From: Branchiostoma floridae
Taxonomy: Eukaryota > Chordata > Leptocardii > Amphioxiformes > Branchiostomatidae
Assembly: GCF_000003815.2 (NCBI RefSeq)
Contig: NC_049997.1
Coordinates: 7,786,306-7,850,305 of the forward strand
DNA length: 64,000 bases
Reading direction: 5' to 3'
The notes under the pieces are model-generated. The model did not search any database. It was not told the DNA's origin and was given only the letters and a program-made list of their open reading frames with translations. The first letter of the stretch is position 1. Every line of letters begins with the position of its first letter. Both the position numbers and the translations under genes were made by a program. Positions 11,554-24,067 of the stretch are shown here, in pieces.

Positions 11554-12930
11554 AGCGACCAGAGGAGCAAACCAGAAGGAGAATATGATGGAGACCAGAC
11601 TAATTTACAGTGAACGGAAGTAATTATCGAAGCGACAGAGATGTCGGTCTCCATAAAAGAAAAAAGACGTCAATAGCTTTTGCTACCCAGCTGAGAATGA
11701 AGCGGGATGCTTTTAACACGAAGTAAACATTTTAACGAATGAATGGTTTGGCCTATTTTATCATCACGCTTCGTGATGATAAGGGTGAAAAGATGTGCGT
11801 CACGCTTAGGGATCAGAAAAGACTCATAGAAACCATCAGATTATGACAGGCTAAATTCTACCTAAGCATTCCATGCTTTATTGTTAAGTAGATTTTTTTT
11901 ACATCAAATTGTAATGATATAGAGTGGTTGACATTTAGATACTTGAGAAATTCGTTTTCATCCGCATCAATAACGTACGTATAGAGCATTCCAAAATTGA
12001 AATTCAAACGGTTTGGTTCAGTTTCTTTTCTGTTCAGCGAACATGTATGTTGGTATGTTCATACTTGACAAGCTCGGAAAACTGACGTGTCCCTTGTTTC
12101 TATGAGTGCCTCCTTAGTATTGCGTAGCGTCGTGTAAAGTACTTCGACGACTTACGCTAGGATTGAAATAAATGTGTGGTTCGTAGGGTTAATAAGCCTC
12201 TCGGAGAATTGGCATCCAATTATAAAAGTGGGGGATTTGTGGAAGGAGCCAAGAAATGAATCTATCACGCGATGCCATGTGCTTAACCATAATAAGTTGT
12301 GATTGGATTAACAATATAGATGTCTTTGCTATTTATTTGTTGGCACGCAAGTACATGGTCCCATATTCATATGGAGCGGGACTTTGCGATACGGACTATC
12401 TTTCAAGACTAAGAAGTTTACTCAAAGCCTAGTGTATTTACTGTTTTGTGGACCATATTCTGATCGCCGTGGATTGACCAATTCAAATGTGTTTGTTAAT
12501 GTATTTGTTGCCATGCACCTAATGATCCCATATTGGTTTGGTTTGGTTTAAATCAGATCTCTATTAGTGACTGATATGACTGATATATATACAATATAGG
12601 TACAGGATGACGTTTTGGATTAAGAGGTTTATTTAAAGCCTACGTATTGGATGTTTTGTTGAGCAGATTCTTATCGCCTTACTCTGTATAGCTAAGTATG
12701 GTCTTGTACTGGGACACTGAGATTGAGACTTCATTTTACTGTTTACTTTGCTGTTAAAGCCTATTGTAGTATTAGGCATTCAACGTTCTCATAAGAAAAA
12801 TCCACTTAACCAGTATTGAATCAAAAGTCTATTTAATCAGTATCAAATCAGTATTGGAGTCTATTTAATCAGTATTGTGCGCACCTATTTTAGTGACGAT
12901 TTCTTAAACGTAGCTTATTCATGATAGCTC
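11554..12930. repeat. Diverged spacer copy behind GPCR copy 3
   Basis: Non-coding. Scattered similarity to the other two spacers persists in order: a 'tggcctattt' block near 11749, 'attggcatcca' near 12208, 'caaagcct.gt.ttt' twice (near 12423 and 12637) and 'atttcttaaacgtagc' near 12898. Short direct repeats of 'tctatttaatcagtat' lie at 12824-12880. After this the tandem array ends without another gene. Confidence 0.5.
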
Positions 12931-15900
12931 ATTATTCCGTCAATTAATGCATTATATAGTGTATAATATTGTGTGTTATTGCTTTGGTGCTGTTTGACTT
13001 ATATTGTTTAACAAACATCCATTTTACGGCAACGGAACGTCAAATGTAACTTTAGATATTTGACAGGGGCACAAATGCTGCAGAATGTAAAGTGAAAATA
13101 TTTTTCACAATAAAAAGTCTCTATTTTGTCTAGGTAAAAAAGTGAATAAAGATGATACTGAGGTTGCACGTTTTGTTTCTGTAGTATGTTTTTTATATAC
13201 ATATTCACATATGAAATTTAGACATAAAGGTGCTCAAAAGATTAATACTAGAGCTAGAAACTTGTCACTCAACATAGAAAAAATAAAGCTTTCAACTTTC
13301 TTTTATCTCGTTCACAGAGAAATATGTAGGTCAGGTCACATAAAACAGAAATTAGACGCTTGTGTAAAAACTCCCTCACGGTTCTAATAATACTCACGAA
13401 ATTGCATTACCTGCCTATTAGTGAACTCATGAAGCTAAAATCCGCGATGAAGGTATGTCGCTTACCTCTTATTAAATTTCTTATTTAATTCGTCGTGTTT
13501 TTATTGAACTACTGTCGGCTCGAGTCAGTCTACTTACATTCCCTTCTGTGTCTAATCAGATATACTGAGGTACATACGTACCCGAGGGAGTAGGATTGAA
13601 GACCACAATATGATGTAACCAAAGACTAGATGTGTATATACTGCTTTCTCCGTTAGCATTGAGAATAATCGGGACGCGTATGTTGCCCAATGCAGCAGCG
13701 CTAGCGTATCGTCATGGCCCAAGGGCTAGATAAACGGAGATATACCAATATACCATAAATGCGTGGGAAGGTTTTTGATTAAGGTTAACTGATTAGAGTG
13801 GAGTTGACCCAGTCGCAACAATCATACAAAATTCAAAACGAGAACACGGTGGTCTAACACGTAGTCAGCGATGAAATTGTGATCTAAAATTGTCATCATC
13901 GGACTTACTTCTCTTTAGTCGTGCTTTGCATTTTTCTTGTTCAAACAGGATCGATTTCAGTGTAGGTTACGTCAGGAAAGTGGTTCAAAAAGAGATGAAG
14001 ATGGTTGAAAACTTGGTCATCTGTGTGTTTTTTTAACGTAACGATGTAGATGAGCTTTTCCATTCCATTGCAACACTAATTTCACAATCAATAGTATATA
14101 TACACATGCATTTGGTCACATATGGAACGGACATAACAAGCTCTAATTCCAGTAGCTGTAACTCGCCCTTTGAAGAAGATCTTAAAAAATCAGTTCAGAC
14201 GCTAACCCAATGCAGCATGGTTGCCAACGACATGATATCGAACACCGTAAGATATGTTTATTAAGGACTTTCAAGATAAAGTTATACCTTTCTTATAATT
14301 ATATGAACGCCATCTTTGTGCAAGGTACAGGATTAGAGCCGTCGTCGACCATAAGACGTAAATGCTCGTCCCCAAGCAACGAAGCCGTATGATTCCATTA
14401 GTCGATTAAAGACGTACATTTTGACATTATCATACAACTTCCGGGCGACCACACGCGCGGCGCACTCAGGAAGTAAGACGTAACGGTCACTTTTTGAACT
14501 GACATATGATAATGAGCAGCTCTGATGCGTAGGAAGATCAATGACCAGGATCGGAGGGTCGCTTACATCCGTGAACAGTTTCATCACTTCATTTCATCAT
14601 GTCGTTCAAGGCTCTAATGTATAAGACCAACGTTTTGACCGTCTGTAGCCTTTGGGTAACTTTGACTGTTTCTTCCTTCTTTTCTTTTACGTACTGCAGG
14701 TAGTCGTCGCTGCTAACAAATGTGGTGTGCACTGTAAACACCGTATTAACTACCTAGCTGTGTACATTGTGTATATACGTTACCGTTTGCGTTTGGGATC
14801 GCATCTGTTACCAGCGACACCTACCTGTAGTTCGCAAAAGAACCAGCCAGATATGCTCAGAGGAAGGCGGCAAACGGTAACCGAAACGTGGGTTTTGACA
14901 TAAAAACATAGCTGTGTAGAAAAGTTCTTGTTATTCAGGGTCAAATAGAGTTTTATCCTCAGAAATGTTACAGTCCTTAGTTCGGGAGAATAAGCCACGA
15001 TTCAATGTCCACCAAACTTTGCTTATTGGATGGAAGTCTGAATTTCTCAGTACACATTGCACTTCTTGATTCCTCTCGTCGCAAGCTTGTAAAAAAAAAG
15101 GTTTTCTTTTCAGTTAAATGCTTGTGTAAGATCTAGAGGCATTCAATTTCACTGACCAATATTAATATAAGATGCACGTTGCAATGTCATGATAAGCATT
15201 ATATGTGTAATCAGGTAAGGATAGCGAGGTCAAAGTTCACAAGTCTCGATAAACGAATCAAAGAAGGCAATAGAGGTGGCGCTGAGTATAGCCGAGTCTT
15301 AAGTTTCATTGACACTTCAGAACCCACAATAATCCCCTTCCACCAAGTATAGCGTATGAATTTCAAACGTAGCGACACGTAGTTGCATCATGTGAAACAA
15401 CCTCTACAAAAATTCCTGGTGCTCTCGAACTTACGAGGCTGTATCAAAAGGTAAGTCGGCATATTTCTTGTCCACTTGAAGTTTCAACTATGTGTAATGA
15501 CATCGGTTCTTATTCCCACCTTCACTTCACACACAAGTCATCGACCTTAAACGTAGGATACTAAAATTTGTTTCTCCAAGCACGATATAAGCTAGTTAAC
15601 AAACAGGTATATGTGTTTCGCTTCGGTATCCTAAGTTAGTTGACAAACAGGTTGGCAGACACCAACAATTTGAAAACAGCTCTCGGCAATGTGTTGATAA
15701 ACAACGCTACATTTCACACACCGACTAACTGGGTTCTGCTTCGTAAGGATAATTGTGACGGGATAACCAGGTGTCTGTTTCCAACCTAGGCCAAAACGAA
15801 GTCGACTTATAAATTATAAACTGAGAGCTCCGAGCTACATGTAAGACACCATAAAAACATCGTTACTTGTATTCTAACCCGCACACAATAACATTCCCTT

Positions 15901-16564
15901 GCAGAACGCCCCTGTCTATGGATGCGTTATTTTCCAAGTTGTGATTTATTCTTATACATATCGGATGACTAAGAAAATGCTTGTCAGATCATTTATTTTG
16001 ACAATCTGGAAGATTCGTCAATATGACAACATGGCGGATCCAAACATTTGGGAGGTGTGACATTTGACTACACGAAGTAACCTCGAGAACCGGTTTTTCC
16101 TCTTTCCCCTGCGTGCCAAAGTTTAACACATGAGGTGTAGCTACGCCCCCTGCTAGGTCTTGCCTGTTTTATTGACAAAAATATCGACTTGTATGTTCAT
16201 ATACAAGGTGACTTATATAAGAAATCAAACTAAAGGTTTTAGATGTAGTACCTGTATTGATCATTAGAGGTAGTTAACTGACCTAGTACCTACGGGGCAA
16301 CGCACAGCCTTCGTAGGCAAGCGTGGTGGCTGATTATATTTAAGTACCTAACACTACTGACCTGTTACAGCTCATCTTTGCACGTAATCGCATTAAAGCT
16401 ATGTAGTGAGGACACATTCCACACTAAGTGACAATGAGTTCCACTCTACGATATTTGTCGAACGAAACTTCAAGCGTAGCAGCGGCATCGTTTCTTGAAA
16501 ATCAAACTGTACCTGTGCAACATCGAGTCTATATTAGAAACAGACTACAAATAATGATACAAAC
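12931..16564. other. Intergenic region between GPCR array and TRPM gene
   Basis: AT-rich sequence with only short open frames lacking coding character. A fragment at about 13707-13775 ('gcccaagggctag', 'aacggagata', 'gtgggaagg') resembles the short dispersed element at 24365-24432. A CpG-rich patch lies at 14330-14590. I searched by eye for the missing N-terminal TRPM exons and saw none. Confidence 0.45.
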
Positions 16565-19500
16565 ATGGCCTTAGTTTTACTCACCAGTCTCACCATGGAT
16601 GAGGCTCTGTTATCAGACGACCCGGAAGCTGTTCAGAAGGAGCTGGATGGCGGACTGCAGCTGTCAGAATACCTGAACCGCGGCACGTTACAGCACCTGT
16701 ACAACAAGGTATGTGCACGTGCCAATTACATTTCATTCATTCTCATTTTATTCAGTTAACAAGGGACGACATGTCGCCTCTAGGGTGGTTTTCAAAGCGC
16801 CCTGCATACATAAATATAAAACAATGGTTCAAATTAACTTACTACATCGAACAAAAAAATATGATACAACAAACCAAAGAAATACATACTGGGGATACAA
16901 GCAAACTCATAATAATAAATAAAGTAAATAAGGTAGAAAATGTAATTTGCATATCAATAATGTATAAACAAAGCAAAATAAACTGTTAATTTGTAAGGCA
17001 TTCGTTTTGTGTTTAAAAGATTCAACACACTTTTCATTGTAATGATACAATAAAATTGGCCGAGAAACAACGGAATATGATTGACCAAATTAAGTTTGTA
17101 AACGTCATAACGTTATACGTGTATACAAAGGCAAAATGACACTAACTTAATACCTTGCGTGATTTAGGCGTTTGAAGATGCCACACCCAAGCAGAGGGAG
17201 GCGTACGTCTTCAACAACCTGGTGGACAGATGTCTGGACCAGGGGAAGTACGAGGGCCACACCGTCCTACATGTGTTAGGGGAGGTCATTTCACAGGACC
17301 TGATACAGGACTACGAGATACCCAATATATAGTAAGGATTGTCAGTGTTTTATAGCGTGTTTCTGTTCTGCAATGTTTATGTTTAATCACCCTTAACACC
17401 TCGATTTGCATTTACAGCTGTCTTAAAAAAGTAAGAGTTGAACCTGTACATACTGATGTTAATTAGTCTTTTATAGTAAGAAGATAACCGATTTACTGTA
17501 ACTATTCTTCCGCTTTATCACACTATACTTAGATTGTGATAGTGTATACATGCAATAAGGAAGAGTATTTCTTCTTAAGATTTTTATACGGTGTTGTATA
17601 AACTATTAGATTGGCTTGGTGATATCTTAGACTGACTAAGATCGCGCTCCTAGCGACATACCGTACAATTGCGACTCTTTGGGAGGGCGAGAAATTGTGT
17701 AAACACAGGCTGGGTGATATCTTAAGCGTGGGACAATGATAACATTCATTAAGTTGTTCACGAATACATTCAACAACCACATTATCACACTATTCATCTT
17801 TTCCTTCAATCACTCATTTATGTGTGACATGACTAAAGAGATATGATGTACGTTTTTCAGTGATGATGATAATGCGGACCGTCCCCTGGGTTTCCATGAC
17901 CTGCTCCTCTGGGCCATCGCCACAGGCAGGGTCCGACTCTCTAGACTCTTCTGGAACTTAGGCTCGGACCAGATCGGTGAGAATCTCAAGAGTTCACTAA
18001 TTGTAGTTGGTAGCACTTACGAGATGTTTAAGGAATCGTGACATCATTTAGCACCCCTTTCTGGTACTGCAGTGGAACTTCTGGTTTTATACCCCCTGTT
18101 TTGGACATTCGACTAAATTCACTACGGTCTAATCTAGAATTACAACACGTGAAGATTCCCAAGGTTTCTAGTACTAAAGAGCTCTCATATGAAATGGTTT
18201 CCTTTTTAATCTTCCAATGCCACATGCGGCCGGACGACTGGATACAATGTCCACGTCTTGGCCTTGCTCTGAACAAAGAGATTTCTTTTTCTAGCTTCAA
18301 AGGTGTCCACTCCATATGTGAAACAAACATGTGGCTAGCACTTGCTCTCATTCTATGTATACAAGTACATCTCATAGTTGTGCTTGTCGTCAACAAATTT
18401 AGAGTTATATTGCCTCAAAGGCCGATGGAGTATTTTTTCGAGTTGAAATAAAGGCACAAACAAACAATCAAACATGCTAGAAAATTGTTTTCACGATGTG
18501 TAACTGCAAGAACACTGTACACTCTTCACAGTTTCTGGTCTGGTTGCTAGCATGATGTTCAAGTTCGCTGCCGAGCATCTTCCGAACGACATCTACCATG
18601 CCGATCAGCGGTCCGACCTCTTCAAGCTGTCCAAGCAAGTTTCTTATACCTTACTTTACTGATGCAAAACACTGTTACAAGGCTCAATCTAGTGTTACAC
18701 TATTTCAGCAGTACAGGTGCTTTCTGGTAATCGAATAGTGAACGCAAAGGTGGAAACACTTTTTGAGCTATGGAAAATGCAATTACCCTATTCCCGAATC
18801 AATTTTTTAAAGATTACTAGCAAGTGCACACGTCACTGTTTTGCACATAAAGCTGTTTCTTCGTGCAGAAAGAACTAGTCCTGTTCTTGTCAACTAGTAT
18901 CTAAAATCTTCATTTAAAGCTTATTTTCCTGTTTCCTGACACAGAAGCCCTTGTTCTTACCCAGCGGAGTTTTAAAATCATAATCTAAAGCTTACCCATT
19001 TCTTTTTTATTAGCACAAAAGCCATCGTTATTACAAATCGATGTATAAAATCTTCATTTAAATCTTCTTTTCTTGTTTCTTTGCACAAAAGCTTGTTCTT
19101 ACTAAGCTGTGTTTTAAATCGTCATTTATTATAGGGAGTACCAAGAGCTCGCCTTCTTCGTGATCAAAGAGTGTTACCGGCTGGACAAGAAGGAGACGTC
19201 GGACGTGCTGGTGAGGCAGCGGCGGGACTGGGTCCACATCGCCCCGCTGGACGCCGTCGACATGGCCGAGGACATGGAGGTCATGAGTCACGCCGCCTGC
19301 CAGTTCACGCTGAACAACATCTGGACGGGCAGGATGGCCAGCCACACGCCAACCTGGAAGGTTTGTTTGTTTGTTTGTTTATATTTATTATACCAGGGTT
19401 ACATATCGCCAGTTTAGGCGTTTTTCAAAGTTCCCTGGGGGGCAACCCCGTACATACATGCAACATAAAAGCAATCAATGCGATATCAAATAACATAAAT

Positions 19501-22500
19501 GGTAGCGAGAAATAACAAATATTAACACAACTTAGCTTACAAATGGTAAAGTAAAAAAAAAACAATCATACAACGTAAGCATAGTATAACTGGTAAGGTG
19601 GTATCTCACTGCACTTGGGGCACCAGTGCGGCACTGTGGTGTTCGGAAGATACTCAACGAGTTTCAGAGATAAGGAACCAATTTTCTTACTTGTTGTGTA
19701 TTCTGTAGTCTTCTATGTCATACGTTTACGTATTGCGCTGTTTGCGCAATATCTAAATGATAAAAATCGGAGAAAATAACAAAACAGTGACGCAGTGAAC
19801 GAACGCAGCAATGCCACAAGCGTGCCCCACGTCCAGTGAGAGTGCACCTTAAGGTGGTATCTCACTGCACTTGGGGCACCAGTGCGGCATTGCGGGGATC
19901 GAAAGATTATTCAACGAGTTTCAAAGATAAAGAACGATTTATTTCTTACGTTTTGCGTATATTGTTTGTCTTCTTAGTCATACTTTTGCGTATTGCGCCA
20001 TACCTTAATTATATATGAAAAAACACAACAGTGCCACAGTGAACAAACCCCGTAGTACCGCACCGGTGCCCCAAGTACAGTGAGATACCACTAAGTACGA
20101 ATGAGACTTCGTTTTGACGACATGTTTACACAATAAGTCATTTGATACGTTATAGTACCGAGTTCCGACAGTTGAACATTTTTAAGTAGTAATTTTTGTA
20201 GTTACAGTAACAGATAATATTTACCTGTTAACTGTTTTGTCATTTTTTTTGTAAAAGAAAATTAACCATGAGTTTGGGAACCTTTAACTTAATGATGATT
20301 TCTCACCTTTAGTTGGTGGCTGCGACGATCTGTCCCCCGGTGCTGTTTTTCCTGGAGTACGTTGAAGAAGAGGATCCGGCACACGAACATGAACATGAAC
20401 TCAGCCTGTGGGACAAGGTCAAGTTCTACTTCACTGCGCCTGTCACCAAGTTCATGCACAGCGTGGTACGAAAACTGTCATCTGTTCATTTTTAGTTTGT
20501 GTTACATATCCGATTGAACACTTTGTGGTGTACCATACCAGAGTTGTACTTAAGAGTTACTCTCCAAGCAGAGGTTAGGCTCCGACTTTTTTAAAACGTT
20601 TTTTAGTCGTTTTTATCGGTCTTTCTATTTTTTTTATTTTATCTTGCTGTGTTTCGCTGGCGTACTTCAAGAAAAATGACAAAATAGAAAGTCCGATAAA
20701 AACGACTAAACAAAAGCCGCGGAGCCTAAACTCTGCTTGGAGAGTACTTACGAGTAATGTAGGTTAAAATTTGACTCGATCACACCGGCATAGTCCCCAT
20801 ATCTTTTCGAGGGTGGTGGGTTCTTTATGTGCTCGTGATTTGGTGTTCCACAAACACGAGGCCTCCATTTAACGTTCTATCCAAGAGACGTCTATATCCG
20901 AAACTAGATACTCATTTTACTTGAGCGAATTGAGGAAATTCATGTAAATGGCCTTTGCCAAGGGCACATCGTTGGGGAATATCAGGGAGTCAAACATTCA
21001 AATAGCCTTCAAACTGTTACGCTATGCAACACCAATCATTCATTTTCTAGCTCACTCACTCACTCACTCACTCACTCACTCACTCACTCACTCACTCACT
21101 CACTCACTCACTCACTCACTCACTCACTCACTCACTCACTCATGATAACTTCTCTTTTCGTCGGTAAAAAATCTAAGTAACGATGTGTTGAGAAAATCCC
21201 ACGCCTGCAACAAGAGAGAGTAAGGAAGTGCAGTCCCTGACCTGTATGTAGAGACTCGAGTGGGATGGTCTTAGACATGTAATCCCAATCATGGGCTGCA
21301 CCTGAGCAAAGCAAATACATATAAAAGCTAAGTAATAAGTGTGTGTGGTTTAAGCTTTAAGGCCACAGGTGGTTTGAATTGAAATGTCCTGGTTACTTAC
21401 TCACTCGCCAGCATGTTCACTCACTCTCTCTCTCTTTCTCTCTCTCTATCTCCATCATTCACTCACTCAATCACTCACTCTCACTTTCAGTCAGTCAGTC
21501 ACTCTCTCACTCACTCATTCAGTAACCTTTTCTGTCGATCAGTACAAAATCTAAGTAACCACATGCTGAGAAAATCACATGCCTGCAACAAGAGAGATGC
21601 TGTATATTAAAAAGACCCGAATGGGATGGCCTTGAAAATGTAATCCCAATCATGGAATGCACCTGAGTAAAGCAAATACATATAGACGCTAAGTAATAAG
21701 TGTGTGTGGTTTAAGCTTTAAGGCCACAGGTGGTTTGAATTGAAATGTCCTGGTTACTTACTCACTCGCCAGATCGTTCACTCACTCACTTAAGCCCCGG
21801 TCACAAGAATCGTACGATTGACTGCGATGGAGGTTTTATGCGCGGCATAAGCGCAGTACGTCGTAAGTCGGGGAAGAATCGGAAGCAATGGTTTAAATAT
21901 ATGAAGCCGTGGTCACAAGGATCGTAGTGCATCGTACGATGAGGTCATTGAGCGTATTTGCGTCAATCGCAGGTAAATCGTAGTAAATCGGGGAGCCTCC
22001 TATGACAAAAATAGGACTGAAATGGATTTTGAACATGTTCAAAATTTCGCTATCGTCGTAAGATTTTATTTGCCCCCAAAGCAGACTTCATTACGGCAAT
22101 TTTTGTCTACTGATGAGGTTTTAGATTTATGAATTTTTAGCATGTTGTGATGGTTTCAGTTTTCCCTGATATTGTCGATATTGACGAAAAGGGAAAATAT
22201 ATCAGTCGCAACTGCCACAATCGCAACCAGAGAACAGCGCGCCCCGCACAGGTGATGCAGACAATTGTTTGATCGCTTCATGCACGTGAGTTGATAATTA
22301 GATCAAATCTCAGCTCTCGTCGGTCTTGGGTCAGTTTACCATAATCGTAAACCATGGGGACAACTCAAACATAAAGGCAGGCTCTATGAGTCGGAAATAT
22401 ATATGATATAATGCTTATAATATGATTTTTGTATGATGGCATCTTTTTGTTGATAGCATATCATGATACAATATTCGAAAGAGCCTGACACGTAGAGCCG

Positions 22501-23974
22501 GCAAGCAGGCCGAGATAACCATACCAGTACTCACGCTTGATTTGAACTTTTGCTTGTAATACTCTTGTTATCATGGTCTTTTTTAATTTATTTTTACAGT
22601 TAAAGATATTATAGGAAGGTATTCAACAGCTATGTCCACATTTTGTTGGTTAAAGAAGCACAAAAACGGTCAGACGGCTATACAGAAGAGACACAGGTGA
22701 AAAATCGTACGACGCTGGAAAAATTTTGAACATCATCCGATGCTCTGCGATGGCTGATTTTGCTTACGATTTAGCTGCGATCCACTGTGATCATCGTGCG
22801 ATAGGCGTAATATGCCATCGCAAGGACGTCGTACGATTCTTGTGACCGGGGCTTTACTCTCTCTCCATCACTCACTGACTCAATCACTCACTCTCACTCA
22901 CTTTCAGTCATTCAGTCACTCACTCACTCACTCACTCATTCACTCAATAACCTTTTTTGTCGATCGGTACAAAATCTAAGTAACCACGTGCTGAGAAAAT
23001 CACACGCCTGAAACAAAAGAGAGTAAGAAAGAACCGCCCCTCACCTGTATATTATAAAGTCCCCAGTGGGATGGCCTTGAAAATGTAATCCCAATCATGG
23101 ACTGCACCTGAGTAAAGCAAATACATATAGACGCTAAGCAAAAAAGTGTGTGTGGTAAAGCTTAATCTATATAAAGGGCACATGTGGTTTGAATTGAAAT
23201 CTCCTGGTTACCACATAAACATAATAGTCTGTAAAGTAAGCTCAAGGATACATGAAGTAAGTACACAAATAGAAATGCAGGTTTACGTCTTAACCCCGAC
23301 CAGAGGTTAAAGTAGAGACCAGGACGTTATGTTGTACGAGTGACATGGAGTGCTATGTGAAATCAGTAGGTGGCGTTGTTGCACTGTGCGATGGCAAGAA
23401 GAAAGATTGATACCCATTGCTCATTGCTGTGGTTGTAAAGGACAAGGGATTGTTTCAATTTCGTATATGCACTTTGTACTTCATGAGCAGTGCAAGGTTA
23501 ACCCGGTTATACTTTTATATATAATTGTCCTCTGTCCCCAACATTGAGAGCATTATGTTTTGTTCCTATGGACAAGACAAGATAGGGACGGACTAAATGC
23601 TATGCAACTTATGTCTTCGCCGCTACTTATATAACATAGAAAATGAAACATAAATAGATCTGCAACTGAGCATCGAGATTGATAAAAAAACAAAAAGTTA
23701 AAGCATTAGTCTCCCCCCCCCCCCCACACACACCCCCAAAGGAAAAGACGGACATATAAAGCAGAAAACGTTTTGAGTGATGCATTTTTAATTGATCAAC
23801 ATCGTTTCACAATTGACATGTGAAGAGCAATGAAAGCTACCACGCAAAATTTACAGTTGTTTAGCATTGTCATTTCAAATAGGTGTAATGCCGGCCACGA
23901 GTGTCCCCGTGTATGGGAGAGCTTTAGGCGTTAGCCTCAAGCCCCAAACTACTTCAAGTAAAAGAAACCAACAC

Positions 23975-24067
<93 letters not shown>

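Noticed and set aside
18028-18451. Overlapping 122- and 137-codon frames in TRPM intron 3
   Set aside because: They lie wholly inside an intron with consistent exon phases on both sides and show no protein family features.
21051-21141. CRISPR-like array in the ACTC region
   Set aside because: The units are a 4-bp microsatellite without spacers, in an animal genome.
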